Positions 8,970 to 18,727 are shown, counted from the stretch's first letter. The stretch: DNA of 45,396 nt from Armatimonadota bacterium (GCA_013178155.1 JABLXH010000036.1:1-45396), one strand, 5' to 3'. A program made the numbers and translations. The notes: a model not told the origin generated them from the letters alone.

Positions 8970-9704
8970 TCAAAGCGATAGGCCAAGGACGCGGACGGGG
9001 TTGTCCCAGTACACCATCTGCTCCTCCTCCGGCGCCATCGCTGCGTCAGCGTAGCTGCCAAGGACGAACGCCGGGTCAAGGAGGTCCATGTCCGTTCCGA
9101 AAAGCACCTGCTCAGGGCCGCACAGGTCCAGGGCACGCCGCACTCTGCCGGCGCCTGCCCAGCTTGAGCAGAACTCCAGGTACAGATTGGGGTGCCGCGC
9201 CGCCATGCGAGCGGCCTCCTGGTACGCGCCGCCACAGGCGTGAGCCATGATGATGGCTAACCCGGGATACCGCTCGGCGTAGCGCCCTATCCACTCTATG
9301 GCGTCCGGGCCATCACTGTGGATCTTCACCACACGCGCGCGCTGAGCCACCTCGGCCATCAGGTCCTGCATCCGCTGGTCACCGTTGGTCGTCGCGGAGT
9401 AGCCGGCATGGATCTTGACGCCCACGAAGCCGGCGAGCGGCAGGTATCTCTCCATCTCCGCGATGGACTCCCGGAGCTGACGGGGATTGCAGTAGACGTA
9501 TCCCAGGAGTTCCTCATGCTCCGAGACGGCACGGGCCACTTCGGCATTGCCTCCATGCATGTCATAGCACAGGGCCAGCACCGAAGAGATGGCCACCCGC
9601 ACGATGTCGTGCCGGTGGCACAACCGCAGCAGGTTCTCGGCCGTACCCCCCGGGATAGGGAAGTTCCAGACGCCGAGGTGGCCGTGAACATCGATCTTTC
9701 TCAA
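8970..9704 (-). CDS. Amidohydrolase-fold (PF04909-type) metal hydrolase
   Basis: 244 residues. The metal-binding set expected of an amidohydrolase_2 enzyme is present: HGH at residues 7-9 (IDVHGHLG), a following KIHAG segment, MAHACGG (a His ligand after strand 6) and the Asp in FGTDMDLL. Family members include decarboxylases and hydrolases acting on aromatic or lactone substrates; the exact reaction cannot be read from the sequence. The ATG at 9704 overlaps the stop of the preceding amidohydrolase-like gene by ATGA, so the two are coupled and probably made in equal amounts. It ends 111 bases before the Pta-like gene. See the separate finding on the partner that lost these ligands. Confidence 0.82.
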   Translation of the reverse strand: MRKIDVHGHLGVWNFPIPGGTAENLLRLCHRHDIVRVAISSVLALCYDMHGGNAEVARAVSEHEELLGYVYCNPRQLRESIAEMERYLPLAGFVGVKIHAGYSATTNGDQRMQDLMAEVAQRARVVKIHSDGPDAIEWIGRYAERYPGLAIIMAHACGGAYQEAARMAARHPNLYLEFCSSWAGAGRVRRALDLCGPEQVLFGTDMDLLDPAFVLGSYADAAMAPEEEQMVYWDNPVRVLGLSL

Positions 9705-10429
9705 GGCGCCGCCTCCCGCCCGAGAAACCGCAGCACATTGCCGGCAAAGAAAGCTTCCCGCTGCCGCGGCGTAAAGTCGGCATGTACCCCCATAAGATAA
9801 GCGGGCTCAAATGCGACCTCGGGGCTGTTGGAGCCGAAGACGAGTTGCTCAAAGCTGGCATGCTGCCCCATGGTCTCCAGCGTGCCAGGGGTGTCCACCA
9901 GGTGACACTCTGCGAAAACGTTCGGGCAATGCGCCATGACTGCCGCCGTCTCGCCATTGCACCAGTACCCCGCCCCCACAATCAGGATATTCGCGCCATA
10001 GGGCGCCACCCGCTCCCCAATGAGCGTCTGCTGCCCGGGGCCGCCTGCGGGCAGGATGATCGGCAATCCCACCTCCGCGATCATTTCGCAGAGATCCAGA
10101 AACGGCCGAAAGACGATGGGCCAGCCCTGCACGTCGGGGAAGAAGCGGAAGGCGACACAGCCGGCCTCGGCACAACGCGTGACTTCATCCCTGCAACCGA
10201 TGAGGCGCCGCGGATCAATGGTCGCCACCGGCCACAATCGCGGGTTGGCGCGGCAGACGGCAATGGTCTCATCGTTGCCGGTAAGGAAGTCGTAGTCCCG
10301 TCCACGCCGGCTATAGGTCAGGGCCAGATCTACGCTGTGCTGGTCCAGGACGGCGAGCAGGCGGGGAAGGGTGTAGTCGGTGTCATCCGTGGCCGAGAGG
10401 CCGAAGCTGGTGTTGGCGTCAATCAGCAT
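9701..10429 (-). CDS. Amidohydrolase-fold protein lacking metal ligands (probable pseudoenzyme)
   Basis: 242 residues from the ATG at 10429; the open frame extends to 10480 but that would run far into the upstream gene. The overall pattern of a short amidohydrolase_2 protein is clear: an N-terminal IDAN segment, RLLAVLDQHSVDLAL, a PVATIDPR region, FAECHLVDTPGTLE, a GSNSPEV box and FFAGNVLRFLG at the end. However, the first strand reads DANTSFG instead of a metal-binding HxH, the strand-6 His is absent (ILIVGAGYW) and the usual Asp of GSDxP is replaced (GSNSP). It is therefore probably catalytically inactive or metal-free. It overlaps the dehydrogenase gene upstream by 11 bases and the active amidohydrolase downstream by ATGA. 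Confidence 0.8.
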   Translation of the reverse strand: MLIDANTSFGLSATDDTDYTLPRLLAVLDQHSVDLALTYSRRGRDYDFLTGNDETIAVCRANPRLWPVATIDPRRLIGCRDEVTRCAEAGCVAFRFFPDVQGWPIVFRPFLDLCEMIAEVGLPIILPAGGPGQQTLIGERVAPYGANILIVGAGYWCNGETAAVMAHCPNVFAECHLVDTPGTLETMGQHASFEQLVFGSNSPEVAFEPAYLMGVHADFTPRQREAFFAGNVLRFLGREAAP

Positions 10430-11561
10430 CCCGGGTTCCCCAATGGCCCCCCGACCTTCGCAGGGCGGCGACCACGGCACTCCCTACTTGTGCGGTAGTG
10501 CCGGTTCCACCGGCGTCCGGGGTGCGCGTTTGTCCGCCGGCTACCACCCTGGCGACCGCTTCTTCGACAGCCGCAGCGGCTTCCCCTTCCCCGAGATGCC
10601 GCAGCAGCATCGCCCCCGACAGGATGGCGGCAACCGGGTTGGCGCAGCCCCGGCCAGCGATGTCCGGAGCGCTGCCGTGAGGGGGCTCAAACATGCTGGG
10701 CCCGGTAAGAGAGTAGTTGGCGCCGGGTGCAAAACCAAGCCCCCCCACCAGCGCCGCGGCGAGGTCGGTCAGGATGTCGCCGAAGATGTTGCCAGCTACC
10801 ACCACGTCGAAGCGCTGGGGCTCAGTTACAAACCGCATGGCCATAGCGTCAACATTCTGCCACTCAGCACCAACATCGGGGTATGCGGCAGCAACCTCCG
10901 CAAAGATGTCGTCCCACAGCTTCATGCCAAAGGCCATCGCGTTGGTCTTGGTGGCGCTGCTAACCAGACGTCGCCCCCCTCGCTGGCAAGCCAGAACGAA
11001 GGCATACTGCATGACCCGGCGACAACCGGCCTCCGAGTAGACGCCCGTCTGCAGCGCAATCTCCCGGGAGCGCGCAAACGTTGGACGAAGATGACGGACG
11101 GCCTCAAACTGGCGGTCTCCCGGTTGGTAGCGCCCCCCCAGACCCACGTAGAGGCACTCCGTGGCCTCACGCACGACGACGAAGTCGACCTCCTGCGGCT
11201 GCACATGTTTCAGCGGGAAGGGCGCACCCGGCAGGGGCCTGACCGGCCGCACGTTGGCGAACTGCTCGAACCCGAATCGGATCGCCAGGACCAGGTCGCG
11301 AACTCCAACCTCTTCGGGTACCTGGCCGGGAAGGCCTACCGCTCCCAGATAGATGGCGTCAAAGTCGTGGAGGATGGACAGGCCGTCAGGGGGCATGACG
11401 TGCCCGGTCTGCAGGTAGTACCCGCAGCCCCACGGGAAGTGCTCCCACTCCAGCCCAAAGCCGAAATGCTCTCCGGCGGCAGAGAGCACTCGTATGCCTT
11501 CTTCGATAACCTCAGGCCCGATGCCGTCACCGGGGATCACGGCCACGCGGTAGACCGCCAT
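10419..11561 (-). CDS. Isocitrate/isopropylmalate-family decarboxylating dehydrogenase (TtuC/DmlA-like)
   Basis: 380 residues from the ATG at 11561, four bases after the guaB stop. The beta-decarboxylating dehydrogenase signature is complete: VAVIPGDGIGPEVIEEG at the start, FANVRPVRPLPG, the catalytic Tyr region TGVYSEAGCRRVMQYAF, TKTNAMAFGMKLW with the catalytic Lys, NIFGDILTDLAA with metal-binding Asp residues, and EPPHGSAPDIAG. The segment GCGYYLQTGHVMPPDGL and the 380-residue length resemble tartrate/D-malate dehydrogenases more than LeuB, but 3-isopropylmalate cannot be excluded. These enzymes oxidise a 2-hydroxy acid with NAD and then decarboxylate it. The long open frame upstream of 11561 is a shadow of guaB. 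Confidence 0.85.
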   Translation of the reverse strand: MAVYRVAVIPGDGIGPEVIEEGIRVLSAAGEHFGFGLEWEHFPWGCGYYLQTGHVMPPDGLSILHDFDAIYLGAVGLPGQVPEEVGVRDLVLAIRFGFEQFANVRPVRPLPGAPFPLKHVQPQEVDFVVVREATECLYVGLGGRYQPGDRQFEAVRHLRPTFARSREIALQTGVYSEAGCRRVMQYAFVLACQRGGRRLVSSATKTNAMAFGMKLWDDIFAEVAAAYPDVGAEWQNVDAMAMRFVTEPQRFDVVVAGNIFGDILTDLAAALVGGLGFAPGANYSLTGPSMFEPPHGSAPDIAGRGCANPVAAILSGAMLLRHLGEGEAAAAVEEAVARVVAGGQTRTPDAGGTGTTAQVGSAVVAALRRSGGHWGTRDAD

Positions 11562-11565
11562 CGGG

Positions 11566-13032
<1,467 letters not shown>

Positions 13033-13096
13033 ACTACTCACCTCTGGACACAGGACCAGCCATCGAAACTACCGGGAACGGCCCCGGTACTCCCGG

Positions 13097-13936
13097 CTAC
13101 AGCTCCTCGACCGGCACTTCGCCCACGATCTCCAGGCCCTGCCAGATTAGCTCGCCGAAGACCTCCGGGTAATTGAGCCACTGCAGCTTGCCGGGATCCC
13201 GGGCACCGCTGATGAAAACCGGCACGTCCCGGGTCAGGCCCAGTTCGGGCACCTCGCGCACCACCGCTTTCCGCAACGGGGGCAGGGGCTTCCTGTACAT
13301 CGGGTTGCGCACCCACCGCGGCTGACCATCACCGTGCAGCAGATAGTAGGCGAACCCACGCGCCTCCTCGACCTTGCCATAGACAGAGGAGAAGTCGCTG
13401 GACACCCAGTTATCCATCACGAGAGCGCCGGGGCGAGTGTTGATGGTGACATGCCCATAGTTGGGTGGCATGATCACCTTGTCGCCCGGGTTGCCTTCGA
13501 CGATGATGGCATCCTCGACCTCAACCTCGTCCGGACCCAGGTTGATGTCATTGACCCTTTGCAGCAGGTAGAGCGCGGTTCCCTCCAGCACCTCGTAGAC
13601 CTCAGGCCACGACACCCCGCTGTGGGGCTTGTAGGGGTGGTAGTGTCCCGAGGTCTTCATGAATTCGCGACCGAAGTTGCAGCCCCGGAAGACACTGATG
13701 TCGTACCGAAGATGGGCTGTCTGCTTGAGGTCCGGCAGGCTCTTCAGACCGAGATCGCGCATCATCCAGTAGATGATCTCCGGCAGCTCGCACTCCGGGT
13801 CCAACAGGACGCGGCGCATCTGATCGGCGGACCGTGTGCCGTAGAGCGGATCGCGAACCTCCGGACCAAAGGCGATGTGCAGCGAACCAGGGTCAAGCTT
13901 CACCGGAATCCCGGCTAGACTGGACAGATCTTTCAT
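13097..13936 (-). CDS. Cupin-type glucose-6-phosphate isomerase
   Basis: 279 residues from the ATG at 13936; the GTG at 13948 is in fact part of the ribosome site (GTGGAGG). It matches the cupin-fold phosphoglucose isomerase of Archaea (PF06560): metal ligands H98 and H100 in SGHYHPYKP, E112 in WPEVYEVLEG and H162 in MPPNYGHVTIN. The reaction is glucose-6-P to fructose-6-P. The protein is about 90 residues longer than the archaeal enzymes (about 190 residues), with an extra C-terminal part from about residue 200 whose role I cannot assign. It is the first gene after a good promoter at 13984-14012. Confidence 0.87.
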   Translation of the reverse strand: MKDLSSLAGIPVKLDPGSLHIAFGPEVRDPLYGTRSADQMRRVLLDPECELPEIIYWMMRDLGLKSLPDLKQTAHLRYDISVFRGCNFGREFMKTSGHYHPYKPHSGVSWPEVYEVLEGTALYLLQRVNDINLGPDEVEVEDAIIVEGNPGDKVIMPPNYGHVTINTRPGALVMDNWVSSDFSSVYGKVEEARGFAYYLLHGDGQPRWVRNPMYRKPLPPLRKAVVREVPELGLTRDVPVFISGARDPGKLQWLNYPEVFGELIWQGLEIVGEVPVEEL

Positions 13937-13983
13937 GGGGACCTCCACAGAAACAGCGATGCAAGAAGATAACAGGGACTTGC

Positions 13984-14012
13984 ATATTAACCCACGCCGG
14001 CGTTTGCTGCAA
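13984..14012 (-). promoter_or_regulatory. Sigma70-type promoter for the isomerase/guaB run
   Basis: On the minus strand TTGCAG (14012-14007), a 17-base spacer and TAATAT (13989-13984) form a near-consensus promoter, giving a start near 13977 and a leader of about 40 bases before the isomerase ATG. The rest of the 294-base gap up to the ROK gene (14013-14230) shows only a short CCGGC-GAAG-GCCGG hairpin near its far end and no gene. Confidence 0.7.
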
Positions 14013-14230
14013 GCACGATGGGGTGTGGGTTGCGGCGAGGCAGGCGGTACTTCGTGCGGCTGACAAGTGCTGGCAGTCGCCAGGAAACCGGCAGTAGACG
14101 GGATCGTTCCGCGGAGAAGAGGGTGTAAGTGGCCGTGGGTTCACTGGACTTCGGCGGTCGGCAGCACGCGGCCCTGCGGTTACCGTGGCCGTCAGACGCA
14201 GGACGCCCCCCGGCCTTCGCCGGTGCCTGA

Positions 14231-15166
14231 TCAGGCGGAGCCCGCCGCTGCGTCGCAGGGGGCGAAGAGCAGCGCGGCCGCACCGATGACGCCCGCGGCA
14301 TAGCCGAGGCTGGCGCAGACAATGGGAGTAGCCTTGGCCGACAGCATCGCGGTCCGCTGGTAGCTGCGGCGAGTGGGCTCCAGCAACCTCTCCCCCATCT
14401 CGGCGACGCCGCCGCCCAGCACGATGACGTCGGGGTCCCAGAGGTTGGCGGCATTGCCCAGGGCCAGGCCGAGCCAGCCCGCCGCCTCATCAACGATCCG
14501 CCCGGCCGTAGCGTCACCCTCCAGTGCCAACTGCGCCACCTCGCGTCCCGTGATGTGCTGGCCCAGACCGGCCAGCCGTCCTTCGCGCCCCAGGGCACTG
14601 CCCGAAGCCAGGGCCTCCAGGCACCCCTCCTTGTCACACGTGCAGGGCGGGCCGTCGGGCTTGACGACGCAGTGGCCGAGCTCCCCGGCGATGCTGTGAG
14701 CGCCGTGGTGGACCCTCCCGGCGAGCACGAGCGCGCCGCCGATGCCCGTGCCGATGTTCACGTAAAGGACGCTCCTGTGGCCACACCCAGCCCCGAAAAG
14801 CGCCTCCGCGAGGCCGCCACAGTTTGCATCATTGTCCAGCATCGCGGGGAGGCCCAACCCCTCGGCCAGTTGTTGCGCCAGCTTGAGGCCGGTCTCCCAG
14901 CCCCCGACGTGATGGGACATCACGATGGATTGGTCACCATAGTCCACAGGTCCCCCGAAGCCTACCCCGACACCCAGCAAGTCGTGCCCGCCGCGCCGGG
15001 CGCGTTCGGCCAGCTCCAGCGTTAGCCTACGCAGAACATTGGTGGCGGCAGGACCATCCGGCGGAGTGCTTTCCTGCGCATGTGCCAGCAAGGCTCCCCT
15101 GGTGTCTACCAAGCCGGCTGAGAGACGCGTCCCGCCGACATCCAGGCCGATGGCGCAAGCGGTCAA
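14231..15166 (-). CDS. ROK-family sugar kinase (glucokinase-like)
   Basis: 311 residues from a TTG at 15166 preceded by GGAGGAG at six bases; the frame stays open to 15412 but the extra residues are shadow sequence. The ATP phosphate loop LDVGGTRLSAGLVD, the substrate box LDNDANCGGLAE with the catalytic Asp, GTGIGGALV, and the ROK zinc site (GHCVVKPDGPPCTCDKEGC, with one His and three Cys) are all present. ROK kinases phosphorylate glucose or related hexoses; there is no N-terminal helix-turn-helix, so it is a kinase and not a repressor. The TTG overlaps the stop of the membrane-protein gene by four bases (TTGA), indicating coupling. Confidence 0.9.
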   Translation of the reverse strand: MTACAIGLDVGGTRLSAGLVDTRGALLAHAQESTPPDGPAATNVLRRLTLELAERARRGGHDLLGVGVGFGGPVDYGDQSIVMSHHVGGWETGLKLAQQLAEGLGLPAMLDNDANCGGLAEALFGAGCGHRSVLYVNIGTGIGGALVLAGRVHHGAHSIAGELGHCVVKPDGPPCTCDKEGCLEALASGSALGREGRLAGLGQHITGREVAQLALEGDATAGRIVDEAAGWLGLALGNAANLWDPDVIVLGGGVAEMGERLLEPTRRSYQRTAMLSAKATPIVCASLGYAAGVIGAAALLFAPCDAAAGSA

Positions 15167-15654
15167 GGCACGCTCCTCCGCGCGAAGCTGATGAGGCCGA
15201 GACCCAGGGCCATGGCCGTGGCCGCCCCCCCCAACACCACCCAGACCCGTACGGCCACGGTCCCTGCCGGTCCCAGTCCCTGGTCCACGGCTTGCAGGTT
15301 GTCGGGCCAGCCGGCCAGCACGGACAGGGTCAGATACCGCACCGCCAGGGCCACGCCGGATACGTAGGCCAGGGCGCCGATTCTCTCCAGCGGACTGCGG
15401 CCGGCCAGCCACGCCCCGCTAAGCAGGACCACGCCGACGGCGACCTGACTGCCCTGTCCCGCCGAGACCAGCCAGTCCGGCCCCTTTCTCAGGGCCTCCG
15501 CCAGTGCCTCCGAGGACGGCGGGGATGAGAAACCCAGCAGCCGCCAGCTGTACAGCACCAGCAGGCCCAGCAGGTGCCCCAGCGCCATGCCAAAGGCGCT
15601 CAGGCCAGCCATGAGAGCGCCGTGGGTGCGTCCAGTCCGCCGGCGTGCCGCCAT
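15163..15654 (-). CDS. Small integral membrane protein of unknown function
   Basis: 163 residues from the ATG at 15654, which has GGAGAGG five bases upstream. The frame is open further but that overlaps valS. I do not recognise a family. The protein has about four hydrophobic segments (roughly residues 14-38, 68-83, 91-110 and 130-157) separated by a Ser/Pro-rich loop (FSSPPSSEALAEAL) and ends with a positively charged SFARRS tail. It lies 17 bases after valS and overlaps the ROK kinase start by four bases, so it is the middle gene of a valS operon controlled by the T-box. It could be a small transporter subunit or an assembly protein. Confidence 0.72.
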   Translation of the reverse strand: MAARRRTGRTHGALMAGLSAFGMALGHLLGLLVLYSWRLLGFSSPPSSEALAEALRKGPDWLVSAGQGSQVAVGVVLLSGAWLAGRSPLERIGALAYVSGVALAVRYLTLSVLAGWPDNLQAVDQGLGPAGTVAVRVWVVLGGAATAMALGLGLISFARRSVP

Positions 15655-15671
15655 CTGCGCCTCTCCGTCCC

Positions 15672-18311
15672 CTACAGCATCCCCCGAAACAGGCGCATCT
15701 GCTCTTCCATGCGTGCCTGCTCGGTCTCGTACTCCCGCAGACGGTCCCGCTCGCCCTGCACGACCTCCGGCCTGGCGTTGGCCACGAACTTCTCGTTCGC
15801 CAGCTTGCTCCGCGCTTTCTCGCAAAGACCGGCAAGCTCCGTCAAGCGTTTCTCGAGCCTGCCAAGCTCCGCCGCGGGGTCTATCATGCCCTCCAAAGGC
15901 AAGAAGACTTCCACACCAAGAGCGGTGGCCGTGAGAGCTTTGGCGGGCGCGATGCCGTCAGGCGCCAGGTACTCGATCTCCGACAGGCGGGCCAGCGCCC
16001 GAACCCCCGGTTCCAGCTCGCGCAGCGCGGCCAGATCATCTGCAGGGCCTCGCACCGCCACGGTGATCCTTTGCTGCGGTGGCAGGCTCACGGACATGCG
16101 CAGGGACCGAATCGTGTTGGTCACCTCCACCACCATGGCCATTGCCGATTCCGCCTGCGGATCAAGCTGGTCCTCGGCTGCAACGGGATACGACTGAAGC
16201 GCAACAGGCCCTTTGCCGGGGTACAGGCGCTGCCAGATCTCCTCGGTGATGAAGGGCATAAAGGGATGCAGTGAGCGCAGGATGCCAGACAGCAGCTTCT
16301 CCAGCAGCCCACGCGCCTTCTGTGCCCGTACCGGATCGTCACCGTACAGGTCGGTCTTGCTGAGTTCGACGTACCAGTCACAGAACTCGGTCCAGACGTA
16401 CTCATAGAGCAGTTCTGCGGCCCGAGCGAGGTCATACCGCCGCAGGGCTGCGTTGGTCTCAGCGAACACGGAGGCCTGGCGGGAGAGAATCCATCGGTCG
16501 GCCAGGGACAGATCCGTCGGTAGCCCTTCCGGAGCTCTCTCCGCCAGGTTCATGATCACGAAACGCGAGGCATTCCAGAGCTTGTTGCAGAAGTTGCGCG
16601 CCCCTACCAGGCGGTCCTCATGGTAGGTCAGGTCCTGGCCGTGAGTGATAAGCTGGATAAGGGCAAAGCGCAGGGCATCGGCGCCGTACTTCTCGATTAG
16701 CTCGATGGGGTCAATGTTGTTTCCCAGACTCTTGCTGATCTTGCGGCCCTTCTCGTCGCGCACCAGACCATGGATGAAGACCTCGTGGAAAGGTTTCTCC
16801 CCCACCAGTTCCATGCCCATCATGATCATCCGGGCGACCCAGAAGAAGATAATGTCATAGCCCGTGACGAGAACGGAAGTGGGATACCAATAGTCCAGTT
16901 CCGGCGTCTGCTCTGGCCAGCCCAGGGTGGAGAAGGGCCACAGCGCCGACGAGAACCAGGTATCAAGGACATCAGGGTCAGGCCGCAGCGGCCCCCCACA
17001 ACCCGGACAGGCGCTCGGATCCTCTCGCGAGCATACCATGTTCTCGCAGGCATCGCAGTACCACACTGGTATGGGATGTCCCCACCAGAGCTGCCGTGAA
17101 ATGGGCCAGTCGCGTATGTTCTCCAGCCAGTCCGTGTACACTTTGGCCCACCGCTCCGGCACGAAACGGACCCCGCCTGACCGCACCACAGCGAGGCCTT
17201 TCTCCGCCAGCGGCGCCATCCTCAGGAACCACTGGGTCGAAACCAGGGGCTCCACGACCGTGTCGCACCGTTGGCAATGGCCCACCGAGTGCGCGTGGTC
17301 CTCGATGCGCTCCAGGAGCCCCTGGGCTTCCAGGTCGGCCACTACCTGTCGGCGGCACTCGTAGCGGTCCAGGCCGGCGTACTGCCGCGTCTCGGCGGTC
17401 ATGGTGCCGTCTTCGGCGATGACCACGACGCTGGGTAGAGAGTGACGGGAGGCGATGTCAAGGTCGTTGGGGTCGTGAGCCGGCGTCACTTTCACGGCGC
17501 CGGTTCCAAACTCCGGGTCCACCGCCTCATCGGCTACGACGGGTATCTCCCGCTCCATGAGCGGCAGGCGCAGGGTCTTGCCGATGAGGGCTTGATAGCG
17601 GGTATCGCCGGGGTGCACTGCTACCGCCGTATCCCCCAGCATCGTCTCAGGGCGGGTGGTCGCGACGACTAGGCCCGGTCCGCCGTCAGCCTGCGGGTAG
17701 CGAATGTACCAGAGCTTGCCGGCGTGGTCGGCATGCTCCACTTCGAGGTCTGACAGCCCCGTGGCGCACCGTGGGCACCAGTTGATCATATAAGCGCCCC
17801 GGTAGATGAGTCCTCGCTCATAGAGGGTCACGAACGCCTCGCGCACCGCTCGGGCGCACTGAGCATCCAGGGTGAAACGCTCCCGACGCCAGTCCATTGA
17901 CCCCCCGAGCCGCTTCAACTGCTGCACGATATGCCCGTGGTGGCGGTTCTTGACCTCCCAGACGCGCTTGACGAACTCCTCGCGGCCGAGGTCGTGGCGG
18001 GTCAGGCCTTCGTCGGCCAGAAGCCTCTCGGTGACGTTCTGGGTGGCAATGCCAGCATGGTCGGTGCCGGGCAGCCACAAGGCGCCGTAGCCCAGCATCC
18101 TCCGCCATCTTACCAGCAGGTCCTGGATGGCGTTGTCCAGAGCGTGGCCCATGTGCAGGACCCCGGTGACATTCGGGGGGGGAATGACGATGCAGAAAGG
18201 CTCCTTCGCGGGGTCAGGCTCAGAGTCGCACACACCCTCGCGCAACCAGTACTCGTAGATGCGCTGTTCGACATCCCGAGCCTCATAGGCTTTGGGCATC
18301 TCTGTTGCCAT
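15672..18311 (-). CDS. valS: Valine--tRNA ligase
   Basis: 879 residues from the ATG at 18311, which has AAGGAG eight bases upstream; an in-frame ATG at 18335 lacks this. Class I synthetase with the HIGH-type box PPPNVTGVLHMGHALDNA, the signature KISKSLGNN in place of KMSKS, the tryptophan-rich editing/zinc region with CDACENMVCS and CPGCGGPL (two CxxC pairs), and a C-terminal coiled coil (residues about 810-879) typical of ValRS. It charges tRNA-Val and edits Thr-tRNA-Val. Expression is controlled by a T-box leader (18340-18601) with a GUC valine specifier. Downstream are a membrane protein and a ROK kinase. Confidence 0.97.
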   Translation of the reverse strand: MATEMPKAYEARDVEQRIYEYWLREGVCDSEPDPAKEPFCIVIPPPNVTGVLHMGHALDNAIQDLLVRWRRMLGYGALWLPGTDHAGIATQNVTERLLADEGLTRHDLGREEFVKRVWEVKNRHHGHIVQQLKRLGGSMDWRRERFTLDAQCARAVREAFVTLYERGLIYRGAYMINWCPRCATGLSDLEVEHADHAGKLWYIRYPQADGGPGLVVATTRPETMLGDTAVAVHPGDTRYQALIGKTLRLPLMEREIPVVADEAVDPEFGTGAVKVTPAHDPNDLDIASRHSLPSVVVIAEDGTMTAETRQYAGLDRYECRRQVVADLEAQGLLERIEDHAHSVGHCQRCDTVVEPLVSTQWFLRMAPLAEKGLAVVRSGGVRFVPERWAKVYTDWLENIRDWPISRQLWWGHPIPVWYCDACENMVCSREDPSACPGCGGPLRPDPDVLDTWFSSALWPFSTLGWPEQTPELDYWYPTSVLVTGYDIIFFWVARMIMMGMELVGEKPFHEVFIHGLVRDEKGRKISKSLGNNIDPIELIEKYGADALRFALIQLITHGQDLTYHEDRLVGARNFCNKLWNASRFVIMNLAERAPEGLPTDLSLADRWILSRQASVFAETNAALRRYDLARAAELLYEYVWTEFCDWYVELSKTDLYGDDPVRAQKARGLLEKLLSGILRSLHPFMPFITEEIWQRLYPGKGPVALQSYPVAAEDQLDPQAESAMAMVVEVTNTIRSLRMSVSLPPQQRITVAVRGPADDLAALRELEPGVRALARLSEIEYLAPDGIAPAKALTATALGVEVFLPLEGMIDPAAELGRLEKRLTELAGLCEKARSKLANEKFVANARPEVVQGERDRLREYETEQARMEEQMRLFRGML

Positions 18312-18339
18312 CAGGACAGCTCCTTGTCGGGGCAAGCAA

Positions 18340-18601
18340 AGAGCCTCTCACCCCATCTGGGACGAGAGGCCTGTGGGCTCCCGCGGTACCACCCAGGTTC
18401 CCTGCCAGGGCAGGGCCCTCGACTGCTGTATCGGGCAGACCCGGCTCCAGCTAGCAGCGGGCGACAGCCCGCAGGCTCACCGGAGCGGCTCGGGGACGAC
18501 CTTCAGCGGGGGCCCATGCCGACACTCTCACCCTCTCGTCGGCTCTCTCAGAAGGGCCTTGTCCGCCTACTCCTCCCCCTCAACGCCATGGAACCGATTG
18601 T
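18340..18601 (-). promoter_or_regulatory. T-box riboswitch controlling valS (GUC specifier)
   Basis: The minus-strand leader carries the near-invariant T-box GGGTGGTACCGCG (18394-18382). It is followed by a hairpin with arms GCCTCTC and GAGAGGC (about 18370-18343) enclosing GTCCC/GGGGT and then TCTTTGCTT, a likely terminator. Stem I features are visible: AGGAGTAG near the 5' end, AGAGAGCCGA, a GGTGAGAG element and the specifier context TGAAGGTCGT, where GTC (18500-18498) reads as a valine codon. Uncharged tRNA-Val would bind the specifier and the T-box and favour the antiterminator, raising valS expression. The terminator U-tract is weak, so the readout could be partly translational. Confidence 0.9.
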
Positions 18602-18607
18602 GCTCTG

Positions 18608-18636
18608 AGTATAGGCGCAGGGCCTGCGGCCGTCAA
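18608..18636 (-). promoter_or_regulatory. Sigma70-type promoter for the valS T-box leader
   Basis: Minus strand TTGACG (18636-18631), a 17-base spacer and TATACT (18613-18608). Transcription would start near 18601, just before the first T-box stem. The opposing perR promoter begins 64 bases away. Confidence 0.8.
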
Positions 18637-18699
18637 GACGACCCAGCGGATCGTGGAGGGGGACGGTACCGATGGGCTGTGAAGCCGTCAAGAAAGGGG

Positions 18700-18727
18700 T
18701 TGACAAGCTTGCAAACATGACGATAAT
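18700..18727 (+). promoter_or_regulatory. perR promoter
   Basis: Consensus -35 TTGACA at 18700-18705, a 16-base spacer and GATAAT at 18722-18727. The -10 lies inside the palindrome at 18718-18750, so a bound repressor would block RNA polymerase directly. This fits autoregulation by the Fur-family product. Confidence 0.78.
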
